Assembly: GCF_003289965.1 (NCBI RefSeq) | Contig: NZ_QMBQ01000001.1 | Coordinates: 620,001 to 684,000 of the forward strand | DNA from: Mesorhizobium atlanticum | Lineage (GTDB): Bacteria; Pseudomonadota; Alphaproteobacteria; Rhizobiales; Rhizobiaceae | Direction of reading: 5' to 3' | Length of the DNA: 64,000 nt | Part shown: positions 19,234 to 27,920 of the stretch, piece by piece | Layout of the letters: every line of letters begins with the position of its first letter | Position numbering within the stretch: the stretch's first letter is position 1 | Program-made: the position numbers and the translations under genes | Notes under the pieces: model-generated | The model's database searches: none | Seen by the model: only the letters and a program-made list of their open reading frames with translations | Told to the model about the DNA's origin: nothing

Positions 19234-20646
19234 ATGAACAGCCTGATCGGCCAATTCGATATTTCCGACGATCGCGTCAAGGAGATCGTCACCGAGACCA
19301 TCAAGGGCGCCGACGATGGCGAGCTGTTCCTCGAATACAGCGAGAGCGAGGCGCTGATGTTCGACAATGGCCGGCTGAAGACGGCCAATTTCAACACCGA
19401 CCAGGGGTTCGGCCTGCGCGCCGTGGCCGGCGAAGCCACCGGCTATGCGCATTCCAGCGATCTTTCCGAAGCCTCGCTGTTGCGCGCGGCCGATGCCGTC
19501 TCGGCGGTCAAGGGCGGCTATTCGGGCACATTGGCCGGAGCGCCCGCCCGCACCAATCGCCACCTCTATGGCGACGAAAACCCCATCCCCTCGCCTTCCT
19601 TCGAAGCCAAGGCCAAGCTGCTGCAGGAGATCGACGGCTGGCTGCGGGCCAAGGACCCGCGCGTGCGGCAGGTGACGGCTTCGCTTGCTGCATCCTGGCA
19701 GCATGTCGAGATCGTGCGCGGTGACGGCCAGATCGTACGCGACATCCGTCCCCTGGTCCGCATCAACGTGTCGGTCGTGGTCGGCAGCGGCGACCGGCAG
19801 GAGAGCGGCTCCTACGGGATGGGCGGCCGCAAGAGCTTCGGCGAGTTCGTCAGCGAGGAAAGCTGGAAGCATGCGGCAAGCGAGGCGCTGCGGCAGGCGC
19901 TGGTCAATCTCGAGGCGGTCCCCGCGCCCGCCGGAACGTTCGACATCGTGCTGTCCAGCGGCTGGCCGGGCGTGATGCTGCATGAAGCGGTCGGCCACGG
20001 GCTGGAGGGCGATTTCAACCGCAAGAAGACATCGGCCTTCGCCGGCCTGATGGGCCAACAGGTGGCGGCGAAGGGCGTCACGGTGGTCGACGACGGCACC
20101 ATCCCCGAGCGGCGCGGCTCGCTCACCGTCGATGACGAAGGAACGCCTTCGGCGCGCAACGTGCTGATCGAGGACGGCAAGCTCGTCGGCTACATGCAGG
20201 ACCGCCAGAACGCCCGGCTGATGGGCATGAAGGCGACCGGCAACGGAAGGCGCGAGGGCTATGCGCACCAGCCGATGCCGCGCATGACCAACACTTACAT
20301 GACCGCCGGCGACATGGAGCCGGAAGAGATCATCGCCTCGGTCAAGAACGGCATCTACGCCGTCTCCTTCGGCGGCGGCCAGGTCGACATCACGTCCGGC
20401 AAATTCGTGTTCGGCTGCACCGAGGCCTACATGATCGAGAACGGCAAGGTGACCCAGCCGATCAAGGGCGCGATGCTGATCGGCAACGGGCCGGACGCCA
20501 TGCACCGCGTCAGCATGGTCGGCAACGACATGAAGCTCGACAACGGCATCGGCATGTGCGGCAAGGCCGGACAGGGCGTGCCGGTCGGCGTCGGCCAGCC
20601 GCATCTGCGGATGAACCAGATGACGGTGGGCGGCACCAGGGTTTGA
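19234..20646 (+). CDS. tldD: TldD metallopeptidase
   Basis: A 470-residue TldD-type zinc peptidase. With TldE/PmbA it forms a heterodimer that degrades unfolded peptides and matures some modified peptides in the cytoplasm. The catalytic motif is 'LHEAVGHGLEGDFNRK' (HExxxH) near residue 250, and the C-terminal conserved Cys is in 'NGIGMCGKAGQGVPV'. The partner gene tldE is not in this window. The ATG at 19234 was chosen because the family match begins at about 'LIGQFDISDDRVKEI'. A TTG 11 codons upstream is possible but has no better ribosome site. Confidence 0.95.
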   Translation: MNSLIGQFDISDDRVKEIVTETIKGADDGELFLEYSESEALMFDNGRLKTANFNTDQGFGLRAVAGEATGYAHSSDLSEASLLRAADAVSAVKGGYSGTLAGAPARTNRHLYGDENPIPSPSFEAKAKLLQEIDGWLRAKDPRVRQVTASLAASWQHVEIVRGDGQIVRDIRPLVRINVSVVVGSGDRQESGSYGMGGRKSFGEFVSEESWKHAASEALRQALVNLEAVPAPAGTFDIVLSSGWPGVMLHEAVGHGLEGDFNRKKTSAFAGLMGQQVAAKGVTVVDDGTIPERRGSLTVDDEGTPSARNVLIEDGKLVGYMQDRQNARLMGMKATGNGRREGYAHQPMPRMTNTYMTAGDMEPEEIIASVKNGIYAVSFGGGQVDITSGKFVFGCTEAYMIENGKVTQPIKGAMLIGNGPDAMHRVSMVGNDMKLDNGIGMCGKAGQGVPVGVGQPHLRMNQMTVGGTRV

Positions 20647-20672
20647 GCGCGTGAACGCCGGAGGAGGCCACG

Positions 20673-20909
20673 ATGTCCGCTTCTGAAAAACTCATGATGA
20701 TCGTCTCAACCAAGGGGCCGAACGGGGTGCGTTGGAAGCTCACGCCAGCGTTTTCGGCGACGCAGACGAAGGATGTTTTTGGCTCCCTGCCATCCCAGGG
20801 CAAACCGAAGGCGCTGGAAGAGATGCACGCAGGCGTGCTCGCTGAGGCACGGCGCAGTGCTCGCGTTCGAGCGCATCGGCATGTTCCGGTAGCATCCGCT
20901 AAACGATAG
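20673..20909 (+). CDS. possible small protein of unknown function
   Basis: A 78-codon frame beginning with ATG seven bases after a GGAGG site, in the gap between tldD and the sirtuin gene. The translation 'MSASEKLMMIVSTKGPNGVR...' is rich in basic residues toward the C-terminus and has no helix, signal or motif I recognise. Third codon positions are less GC-rich than in the neighbouring genes. This points either to a real but foreign or fast-evolving gene or to chance. The good ribosome site is the only positive evidence. Confidence 0.35.
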   Translation: MSASEKLMMIVSTKGPNGVRWKLTPAFSATQTKDVFGSLPSQGKPKALEEMHAGVLAEARRSARVRAHRHVPVASAKR

Positions 20910-20931
20910 TTCTCGGCCGGTGTCGTCGACC

Positions 20932-21639
20932 ATGCCCAAACCCAAGATCGTCATCCTGACGGGCGCCGGCATCTCGGCTGAATCGGGCGTCGCGACGTTT
21001 CGTGATCCGAACGGCGTGTGGGCTAATTTCGACCTTGAAGAGGTCGCGACGCCACAGGGCTTTGCGTGCAACCCGGCCAAGGTGCAGGATTTCTACAACA
21101 TGCGGCGACGGCAGATGGGCAGCGTCGAGCCGAATGCCGCACATCAGGCGCTGGCGAGGCTGGAACAGGCATTGCCGGACGAAGTGCTCGTCGTCACCCA
21201 GAACATCGACGACCTGCATGAGCGCGCGGGATCGCGCAGACTGATCCATATGCATGGCGAGCTCGGCCGCGCGCTTTGCCTGGCCTGCGGCGCTGGCAGC
21301 CCGTGGATGGACGACATCGCGGCCCAATCGAAATGTCCTGCCTGCGAGGCAATGGGCCGATTGCGACCCGACGTCGTCTGGTTCGGCGAGATGCCCTATC
21401 GCATGGAAGAGGTCGGTGACGCATTGACCGGCTGCGATCTCTTCGCGGCGATCGGCACCAGCGGCAGTGTCTATCCAGCGGCGGGTTTCGTGGAGGAGGC
21501 GCGCGCCGCCGGCGCCCTGACAATCGAGCTCAACCTGAAATGCGCCGGCTGGGCCTCGCGTTTCGACGAGCAGATCGAGGGGCCGGCCACGCAGGTCGTG
21601 CCGGCCTTCGTCGAGCGCATTCTGTCCGGCAAAGGCTGA
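20932..21639 (+). CDS. NAD-dependent protein deacylase, SIR2 family (CobB type)
   Basis: A 235-residue sirtuin that removes acyl groups from lysines with NAD. Visible are the NAD loop 'LTGAGISAESGVATFRD', the 'TQNIDDLHERAGS' strand, the catalytic His in 'IHMHGELG' and a zinc site 'CLACG...CPAC'. The pair Tyr and Arg in 'FYNMRRRQ' corresponds to the residues that give class III sirtuins (CobB, SIRT5) their desuccinylase preference. This makes deacetylase plus desuccinylase activity likely. ATG 20932 is preferred; GTG 20920 would add four residues. Confidence 0.94.
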   Translation: MPKPKIVILTGAGISAESGVATFRDPNGVWANFDLEEVATPQGFACNPAKVQDFYNMRRRQMGSVEPNAAHQALARLEQALPDEVLVVTQNIDDLHERAGSRRLIHMHGELGRALCLACGAGSPWMDDIAAQSKCPACEAMGRLRPDVVWFGEMPYRMEEVGDALTGCDLFAAIGTSGSVYPAAGFVEEARAAGALTIELNLKCAGWASRFDEQIEGPATQVVPAFVERILSGKG

Positions 21640-21782
21640 CCATTGCGCTTTCCCGCCGTGGACGCCTGCTCGCTCCTTGAAGTGAACACAATCGTGTTAG
21701 GACATTATTAATTGTTTAATTGGCCGGGCTGGCGTTTGCGCATTAGCCTGTCGCCAGTGTCCTCGTTGCGGTGGTGTTGGCA

Positions 21783-22460
21783 GTGAAGCGATCCCCTTGC
21801 GTCCCGACCTCTTCCTTCCTGTTTGGCCTTGCTTCGTTGATTGGTGTGTCATCGCTCTGTGTCAGCCCGGCGGCGGCACAGTCGACGCTGTTCAGGCGAA
21901 TGTCGACGCAACCTGCCGCCGGCGCGAGTTCCGCCACGGTCGGCGCAAGCACCAGCGTTCCTTATGGCTGGCTCGATTTCTGTCATCGCCGGCCGAAAGA
22001 GTGCAAGGTGCCCGCTTTGCCGGCCGCGAGCGTCAAGCTGACCGCGCAGAACATGGGCATCCTGAAGCGGATCAACCAGAAGGCCAACCGCTCCATCAAG
22101 CCCGTCAGCAATTACGACCACTGGGGCACGATGATGGACCACTGGGACTATCCGACGGACGGCAAGGGCGATTGCAAGATCTACGCGCTCTACAAGCGCA
22201 AGCTTCTCCAGGAGGCGGGATTCCCCCGGCAGGCACTGCTGATGACGGTGGTGCGCGACCTGAACAATGAGGGCCATACCATCCTGACGGTCAAAACCGA
22301 CAAGGGTGATTTCGTGCTCGACAATCTGGTCGATGAGGTCAGACCCTGGAACGCGACCGGATACTACTTCCTGAAGCGCCAATCGCAGCAGAACCCGAAC
22401 ATCTGGGTTTCGCTCAACCAGCGCGGCGGGAAAGCCTCGCGCATGTCGCCAAACTCGTAG
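21783..22460 (+). CDS. exported transglutaminase-like cysteine peptidase (BTLCP, peptidase family C93)
   Basis: A protein of about 225 residues with a signal peptide ending near 'SPAAAQS' and a bacterial transglutaminase-like cysteine peptidase domain. The triad is visible: Cys in 'GKGDCKIYALYK' (codon 22173), His in 'NEGHTILTV' (22275) and Asp in 'DFVLDNLVD' (22320). The family occurs widely in alphaproteobacteria. A better-studied relative, LapG, cleaves biofilm adhesins in the periplasm, but no LapD or LapA is seen here, so the substrate is unknown. GTG codons at 21771, 21774 and 21783 compete as starts and none has a clear ribosome site. The gene converges with the caspase-like gene. Confidence 0.9.
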   Translation: MKRSPCVPTSSFLFGLASLIGVSSLCVSPAAAQSTLFRRMSTQPAAGASSATVGASTSVPYGWLDFCHRRPKECKVPALPAASVKLTAQNMGILKRINQKANRSIKPVSNYDHWGTMMDHWDYPTDGKGDCKIYALYKRKLLQEAGFPRQALLMTVVRDLNNEGHTILTVKTDKGDFVLDNLVDEVRPWNATGYYFLKRQSQQNPNIWVSLNQRGGKASRMSPNS

Positions 22461-22574
22461 ACTGAGGGGCCTTGACGGGTCAGGGCACGCGGTAAGGAAG
22501 GCGCCTGCGCGGCAAATTCGCGGGCTGGAAAGTCCGGCCCGCGCAACCGCGACGTATTGACGAACCTCGACAGT

Positions 22575-25250
22575 CTACTGCTTGCAGGGCGGCTCGCCCG
22601 GATTGCCGCAGGCGAATTTCTTGTTGCCTTGCGGCTGTTGTTCCTTCGGCTGCTGTGGCAGACGCCGCTCCTGAACGTTGGGGTTTTCCTGAAGCTTGAG
22701 CTGGCGCTGCGCATTCTCGTTCGGCCGGTTGACCTTGAAGTTGCGCTGGACGTTGACTTCGGGGCCGGCGGAACCTTCCTCGTTCTGCGGCCTGCGGAAC
22801 TTCCTGGCCCCGTCGTTCCCGCTGGCCGAGCCCTGATTCTCGCCGGAGAAGACGTCCGGACTGTTCTTCCCGAGCCGCTTCTGCATACTCGGGCCATTGT
22901 CGGCCGGCTCACCATTGACAGTCGGCAGTCTGCGGAACCTGTTCCTGACGTTCCCGTCGACCGAGCCCTGGGACTGGTCGGAGAACACGTCCGGATTGTT
23001 CTTCCTCAGGTGTTTCTGCACGCTCGGCCGGTTGTCGGCCGGCTCACCATTGACGGTCGGCAGCTTGCCGAATTTCTTGCCCTTGGTGGCCGAGCCCTGA
23101 TCGCCTGGTTCGACTATGGATTGGCCGGCTGACAAATCCTTGCGCGTCAGCCTTTTCGGTTTGCCGTTGCCCTGGTCGGACAACGCATTCGGATTGTTCT
23201 TCCCGAATTTTTCCTGTGCGCTCAGCCCGTTATCGGCCGGCAAGCCGTTGACGGTCGGCAGCTTGCGGAATTTCTTGCCCTTCTGCTGATCCGTGCCCTG
23301 CTCTCCAGTCGCCGCGGCGCCGGCATTTCCCGTCGCCTCCTGGTTGCCCCCCACAATGCCTTGCTTGCCAAGCAGCTTCCTTGACCTGTCGTTGGGCAGA
23401 TTCTGGCCGTTGAGCACCGGCTTGCCGTTGACGAGCGGCAGCGTTTTGCCATCGGCTCCCGGCAAGGCGTGGTCGGTTCCGAGCTTGCGGGCGGACAGGT
23501 TCTTCGACAGCGGAGCCGCGGCACCAGGCTGCTGGCCCTGCGTCTCACCCTGGCCGGGCTTCAGCGGCAAGGCGCCCTGATTCTGGCCGCCCTGATTCTG
23601 GCCGCTCTGACTCTGGCCGCTCTGATTCTGATTGAACTGGGCCTGACCGGATATGGCCGCCCTCTTCTTCAAGAGCGGCGGCAGCGCGACCTTGGCCGCC
23701 AGCGCAGCGCCGGCTCCGACGGCAGCTCCGGTCATTTTCTGGCCCGTGGTGAGGCCGCCCTCGGCATTGCCGTTTGGCTGACCGGCCTGATTGGCGGTCT
23801 CGTTGAGGATCGTGGTGTTGTTGATGTTGTTGATGACGGTCGTGTTGTGGATGTTGTTGAAAATGATGTTGTCCGGTGGCGGCACGATGTTGCGCGGCGG
23901 GTTGACCCACACGGGCACCGGCACGAAGACCGGCACCGGCAGAACGAAAACATCGACCGGCGGCCGTGGCGGCGGCAGCACGATGAAATCCGGCGGCGGT
24001 GGCGGCAGGAAGATCACCGCGACCGGCGGTGGCGGATCGAAGTCGTAGTCCGGATCGTCGAAATAGAGCACCGGACGGTCGACATAGATGATTTCCTCCG
24101 GCGGCGGCGGCGGCACGTCATAGACGATGACGGTGAAACTCGACGGTGGCTCAAGCTCGGCGTCGAAATGCTCCAACCGGCGTCGCGCGTCCCAGGCATG
24201 CGGCCCGTGCGGATAGCGGTCCAAATAGGACCAGTACGCCTCCGGCGTGTCGCGCATCCAGGTCTGGCGCCATGTGATCGCCTCTCGCCGCGCGGCGATG
24301 ATGGCGCGCACGCGCTTGGCCATCCGATCGTGCGGATAGGCGGCGAGGAAATCCTCGTAGCCGCGCAACGTGTCGCGATCGAGCGCCGCCGTATAGGCAT
24401 CGCGGGCATCGAAATCGCGGATTTCCCTGGTCCGGTTGGCTTGGTCTTCCGCCTCGGAAACCTTGGGCGCCGGCGCATCCGGCGCCCGGTCGAAGAAGAC
24501 GAAAGGCGCGCTGATCTTCGAGGCGTTCCAAGGCACTTCGGCGCCTTGCGTCACTTCGTTGACGCGCAGGCGCGTGCGGTCGAACACGTCTTCGAGCGGT
24601 AGGCCGCCCTCGCGCATCATCTCGGCGAGCGCCTGTGCATAGGCGCCATACGGTCCCTTGCCCTCGGGTGCTGCGGTTCCCGGCGCGGCATTGAAGGCAA
24701 TCAGCATATTCGGGTCGGGATCGACCAGCGCGAGACCGCCGGCCAACGGCTCCTTCATCTGCGGGAACGCATTCGGCCGCGCCGCGTCAAGCACGATGAT
24801 GTTGACCTTCGCCGGCAGGGCGGCAAGCGGTCGGGTGAGGTCGGAAACCCGAATGGCCTGGAGCGGCACATCGGCGGGATTGGCGATGTTGGCGTCAACC
24901 GGCAGGAAGTAGTTTTCACCTTCGAACTGCGCGCCATGACCGGCAAGGTAAACGAAAACGACCGCGTCGGGACCGGCGGCCGAAACCTTGGCGAGGAACT
25001 CGCGGAAGGCGCCGCGCAGCGATTCCTGGTCCACATCGCGCGCGCCGACCACGTCGAAGCCGGCTGCCTGCAAGGTCTGCCCGATCAGGCCCGCGTCATT
25101 GGCGGCCGTCGCGAGTTCGCCGGATTGATAGGCGCCATTGCCGATGACGAAGGCCAGCCGCTTTTCACCTTGCGCCAGCGCCCCGGCCGCGGAACCGGCC
25201 ATGAATATAAGAACAACGACGAGCCCAAGGAATTTCTGAAGCGTGCGCAT
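22575..25250 (-). CDS. exported caspase-fold protein lacking the catalytic Cys, with proline-rich and repeat regions
   Basis: An 891-residue protein: signal peptide (1-27), caspase p20-like domain (29-255), a region with linker-like helices (290-400), a long Pro-rich stretch (about 400-480), an Asn-rich stretch ('NNIHNTTVINNINNTTILN'), and a low-complexity Gln/Gly/Asn C-terminal half with tandem repeats. The caspase domain keeps the start 'KRLAFVIGNGAYQ' and catalytic His105 in 'YLAGHGAQFEGENYFLP'. The Cys position of the usual DACR motif is Ala157 ('VLDAARPNAF'; codon at 24780-24782), so peptidase activity is not expected. A binding, scaffold or surface role is inferred. The start ATG at 25250 opens the signal peptide. 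The gene has its own leader of 156 bases. Confidence 0.88.
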   Translation of the reverse strand: MRTLQKFLGLVVVLIFMAGSAAGALAQGEKRLAFVIGNGAYQSGELATAANDAGLIGQTLQAAGFDVVGARDVDQESLRGAFREFLAKVSAAGPDAVVFVYLAGHGAQFEGENYFLPVDANIANPADVPLQAIRVSDLTRPLAALPAKVNIIVLDAARPNAFPQMKEPLAGGLALVDPDPNMLIAFNAAPGTAAPEGKGPYGAYAQALAEMMREGGLPLEDVFDRTRLRVNEVTQGAEVPWNASKISAPFVFFDRAPDAPAPKVSEAEDQANRTREIRDFDARDAYTAALDRDTLRGYEDFLAAYPHDRMAKRVRAIIAARREAITWRQTWMRDTPEAYWSYLDRYPHGPHAWDARRRLEHFDAELEPPSSFTVIVYDVPPPPPEEIIYVDRPVLYFDDPDYDFDPPPPVAVIFLPPPPPDFIVLPPPRPPVDVFVLPVPVFVPVPVWVNPPRNIVPPPDNIIFNNIHNTTVINNINNTTILNETANQAGQPNGNAEGGLTTGQKMTGAAVGAGAALAAKVALPPLLKKRAAISGQAQFNQNQSGQSQSGQNQGGQNQGALPLKPGQGETQGQQPGAAAPLSKNLSARKLGTDHALPGADGKTLPLVNGKPVLNGQNLPNDRSRKLLGKQGIVGGNQEATGNAGAAATGEQGTDQQKGKKFRKLPTVNGLPADNGLSAQEKFGKNNPNALSDQGNGKPKRLTRKDLSAGQSIVEPGDQGSATKGKKFGKLPTVNGEPADNRPSVQKHLRKNNPDVFSDQSQGSVDGNVRNRFRRLPTVNGEPADNGPSMQKRLGKNSPDVFSGENQGSASGNDGARKFRRPQNEEGSAGPEVNVQRNFKVNRPNENAQRQLKLQENPNVQERRLPQQPKEQQPQGNKKFACGNPGEPPCKQ
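22840..23275 (-). repeat. degenerate coding tandem repeats in the caspase-fold protein
   Basis: Three units of about 35 conserved residues, separated by variable spacers, encode versions of 'KLPTVNGEPADNGPS', then 'QK-LGKN-PDVFSDQ'. They match DNA around 23190-23275, 22990-23077 and 22860-22940. A shorter related piece ('LPLVNGKPVLNGQ') lies upstream. The units differ by substitutions, so the duplication is not recent. Confidence 0.75.
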
Positions 25251-25406
25251 TGCAATCCGCCGTCCATTCGCAACGGTAACGCTCCGGAGGCCGGAACGTT
25301 TCCCAGACGACATAGATTTATGGCTCGCAAAAAGGCGGCTTTGGGGCGCAATTTCGTCGAAAGAACAGAGGTTTCACAAATTTTCTTGCGAACCGCCGAT
25401 CGTGGA

Positions 25407-26648
25407 CTATCGCCGCCGCTTCGGCTTCTCCAAAAGCGCCACGGCCTCGACATGCGCCGACCACAGGAACTGGTCGATCGGCGTCACGCTCTTCAGCGCA
25501 TAGCCGCCATCGACAAGGATGCGCAGATCGCGCGCGAGCGTCACCGGATTGCAGGAGACGGCTGCGACCAGCGGCACATCGGAGCGGGCGATCTGCTTGG
25601 ATTGATCCTCGGCGCCGGCGCGCGGCGGATCGAAGACCAGGCCGTCGAAGGCGTTCAACTCCTTGAAGGTCAGCGGCCGACGGAACAGGTCCCGGCGTTC
25701 AGAGGTCACCCGCTTCAGGCCAGTACCGAAGCGGTAGGCGCGGTCGAGCGCGGCGAGTGCCGCGGCTTCGCCTTCGACGGCATGGACCTCGGACTTCGCG
25801 CCGAGCCGCAGAGCGAAGCTGCCGCAACCGGCAAACAGATCCGCGACCTTCCTGGCGCGCGACAGATGCTGGCCGACAAGGCCGGCCATCGCCTGCTCGG
25901 CGGCTTCCGTCGCCTGCAGGAAGGCGCCAGGCGGCACGGCGACGGCGACCGGGCCGAACTGCACCACCGGCTTCTTCGGCTCGACAATGATCTCGCCGTC
26001 GACGGAAAGCCGCGCAAGGCCCTCGGCCATGACGAAGTTGGAGGCAATGCGGCGCTGGTGGTCGCCAAGCTTGCCGGCCTCATGGACGGCAATGTCGAGG
26101 CCCGAAGCTGTGACGGTTACCGTCATATGAAACGCTCTCGGCATGGCGCAGACCAAGTCAGCCAGGGCGCGCAACCTGTCGAGCGCCGAGACGATCGCCG
26201 GATGCGAGATCGGGCATTCCTCGATCGGGATGATCTCCGACGACAAGGCGCGCACGAAGCCGAGCAGCATGCCGGCCTCGGTGCGCCTGGCGCTGAAGGT
26301 GACGCGACGGCGGCTGTGCGGCGCGCAAGGCACCAACTCGGCGATGTCGCAGGCGATGCCCTTGGCCTTCAGCGCCTGCACGACTTTCTCGCGCTTCCAT
26401 TGCCGGTAGGCTTCGGCCTGGTAGTGCTGGAGCGCGCAGCCGCCGCATTCGGTGAAATGGCGGCAGGCAGGATCGACCCTGAGCGGCGAGGCTTCCAGCA
26501 CCGACATCAGCGTGGCGCGATCCTTCTGGCGCGCGGCGGTGACCGTCTCGCCGGGCAGCGTGAACGGGATGAAGACCTCCCCGCCCTCGGCACTGGCGAT
26601 GCCATCGCCCTGCGAGCCCAGCCTGGCGATGGTGAAGCGTGTGCTCAT
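25407..26648 (-). CDS. 23S rRNA (uracil-5-)-methyltransferase, RlmD/RumA family
   Basis: A 413-residue SAM-dependent RNA methyltransferase that makes 5-methyluridine in RNA. An N-terminal TRAM-like RNA-binding domain (1-55) is followed by iron-sulfur cysteines ('ACRHFTECGGCALQH' plus a later Cys). A Rossmann methyltransferase domain then carries 'VADLFAGCGSFALRL' (SAM loop), 'FDPPRAGAEDQ' and 'VSCNPVTLARD' (catalytic Cys). Whether the target is U1939 (RlmD-like) or another site cannot be decided here. It follows the TlyA-family gene with a four-base overlap, a pairing common in Rhizobiales. Confidence 0.93.
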   Translation of the reverse strand: MSTRFTIARLGSQGDGIASAEGGEVFIPFTLPGETVTAARQKDRATLMSVLEASPLRVDPACRHFTECGGCALQHYQAEAYRQWKREKVVQALKAKGIACDIAELVPCAPHSRRRVTFSARRTEAGMLLGFVRALSSEIIPIEECPISHPAIVSALDRLRALADLVCAMPRAFHMTVTVTASGLDIAVHEAGKLGDHQRRIASNFVMAEGLARLSVDGEIIVEPKKPVVQFGPVAVAVPPGAFLQATEAAEQAMAGLVGQHLSRARKVADLFAGCGSFALRLGAKSEVHAVEGEAAALAALDRAYRFGTGLKRVTSERRDLFRRPLTFKELNAFDGLVFDPPRAGAEDQSKQIARSDVPLVAAVSCNPVTLARDLRILVDGGYALKSVTPIDQFLWSAHVEAVALLEKPKRRR

Positions 26649-27418
26649 CGGGATTTTGCATCCTTGATCGCGGCAAGCAGGAACTCACGGTTGCCGTCGC
26701 CGCCTTCGATCGGCGACGGGTGCAGGCCGAGCAACCGCCAGCCGGAAATGCCGGCAAGCCAATCGCGCAGATTCCCGGCAATGCGCTCGGCATCGTCCGG
26801 ATCCTTGAGCAGGCCACCCTTGCCGATCGCTTCGCGTCCGGCCTCGAATTGCGGCTTGACCAGAAGAACTGCCCTGGCGCCCTCGCCCGCCAGTTCAAGC
26901 GCCGGCGGCAGCGCCAACTTCAGCGAGATGAAGCTGACGTCGCAGACAAGGAAACCGGGAACGCGGCCGCCGAGATCGGCTGCCGTCAGATCGCGGGCGT
27001 TCAGCCCTTCGATCACCGTCACGCGCGGGTCGCCGGCGATGTCGGGGTGGATCTGGCCATGGCCGACATCGACCGCCGTGACATGCGCCGCGCCTCGCTC
27101 CAGCAGCACCTGAGTGAAGCCGCCGGTCGAGGCGCCGATATCGAGCGCCTCGCTGCCGGAAGGATCGAGGCCGAAACGGTCGAGGCCGGCGATCAGCTTC
27201 AATGCCGCGCGCGACACATAGGCCCGGGCCGGGTCGTCGATGGCGACCAGGCAATCGAACGCGACCGGCTGGCCGGGTTTGCGGGCAACGATGCCGTCAA
27301 CCGTCACCGTGCCACGCTCGATCGCATCGCGGGCGCGTGAGCGGCTGGCGAACAGGCCGCGCCCGACGAGCAATTCGTCGAGCCGCTGGCGCTGGCTTGA
27401 TGGCAAAGGGGAACTCAT
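26645..27418 (-). CDS. TlyA family RNA (cytidine-2'-O-)methyltransferase
   Basis: A 257-residue protein with an N-terminal S4 RNA-binding domain ('QRLDELLVGRGLFASRSRARDAIERG', residues 9-70) and an FtsJ-like methyltransferase domain. That domain shows 'ALDIGASTGGFTQVLLERGA' (SAM loop) and catalytic-region marks 'CDVSFISLK' and 'LVKPQFEAGRE'. The family is often labelled hemolysin, but TlyA of mycobacteria is a 2'-O-methyltransferase acting on 16S and 23S rRNA. In rhizobia this gene usually lies near dxs, as here. Confidence 0.92.
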   Translation of the reverse strand: MSSPLPSSQRQRLDELLVGRGLFASRSRARDAIERGTVTVDGIVARKPGQPVAFDCLVAIDDPARAYVSRAALKLIAGLDRFGLDPSGSEALDIGASTGGFTQVLLERGAAHVTAVDVGHGQIHPDIAGDPRVTVIEGLNARDLTAADLGGRVPGFLVCDVSFISLKLALPPALELAGEGARAVLLVKPQFEAGREAIGKGGLLKDPDDAERIAGNLRDWLAGISGWRLLGLHPSPIEGGDGNREFLLAAIKDAKSR

Positions 27419-27518
27419 CGGCCTTCATTGGCGAAAGCCGGGCGCGAACGCAATGGGTTGAATACCGCGCAAGAGGCTGCAGAATGCCGCCACGGCGGGC
27501 TGTCGATCGGAGGTGTCG

Positions 27519-27920
27519 ATGCTGAAGGGGATCTGTCATTGCGGCGCGGCCCATTGGACGCTGGAGGGTGATCCCGGCGGAATCACCGCTTGCAATTGCA
27601 CGCTTTGCCGCCGCTACGGCGCGCTCTGGGCTTATGATTATGCCGACGAGCGCATTCGGGTCGCCGGGCCGCTGAAGTCCTACACGCGCGCCGAGGTGGC
27701 CGAGCCCGCGCTGGAAATCCTATTCTGCCCGACCTGCGCCTGCGTGGTCGCCTGGCGCGGCTTGCGTTCCGGCAAGAGCGGCCGCACGCGCATCGCCGTC
27801 AATGTCAGGTTGGCACCGCCGGAGGAAGTCGCCGACCTGCCGATCGACCATTTCGATGGGTTCGAAACGTTTGACGACCTGCCGCGCGACGGCCGCTGCG
27901 TGCGCGATATGTGGTTTTAG
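27519..27920 (+). CDS. GFA domain protein (glutathione-dependent formaldehyde-activating-like)
   Basis: A 133-residue protein of the GFA/CENP-V fold. Zinc cysteines are present in 'GICHCGAAHW', 'ACNCTLCRRYGALW' and 'LFCPTCACVVAW'. The family includes a formaldehyde-glutathione adduct enzyme, but most short members, including this one, have no assigned reaction. ATG 27519 has GGAGG five bases upstream; GTG 27513 is a weaker alternative. It lies on the opposite strand between the TlyA-family gene and dxs, and its stop codon overlaps that of the convergent small exported protein. Confidence 0.85.
   Translation: MLKGICHCGAAHWTLEGDPGGITACNCTLCRRYGALWAYDYADERIRVAGPLKSYTRAEVAEPALEILFCPTCACVVAWRGLRSGKSGRTRIAVNVRLAPPEEVADLPIDHFDGFETFDDLPRDGRCVRDMWF

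Noticed and set aside
26645..27418. Hemolysin (common label for TlyA family)
   Set aside because: S4 plus FtsJ-type methyltransferase domains and a neighbouring RNA methyltransferase point to rRNA modification.
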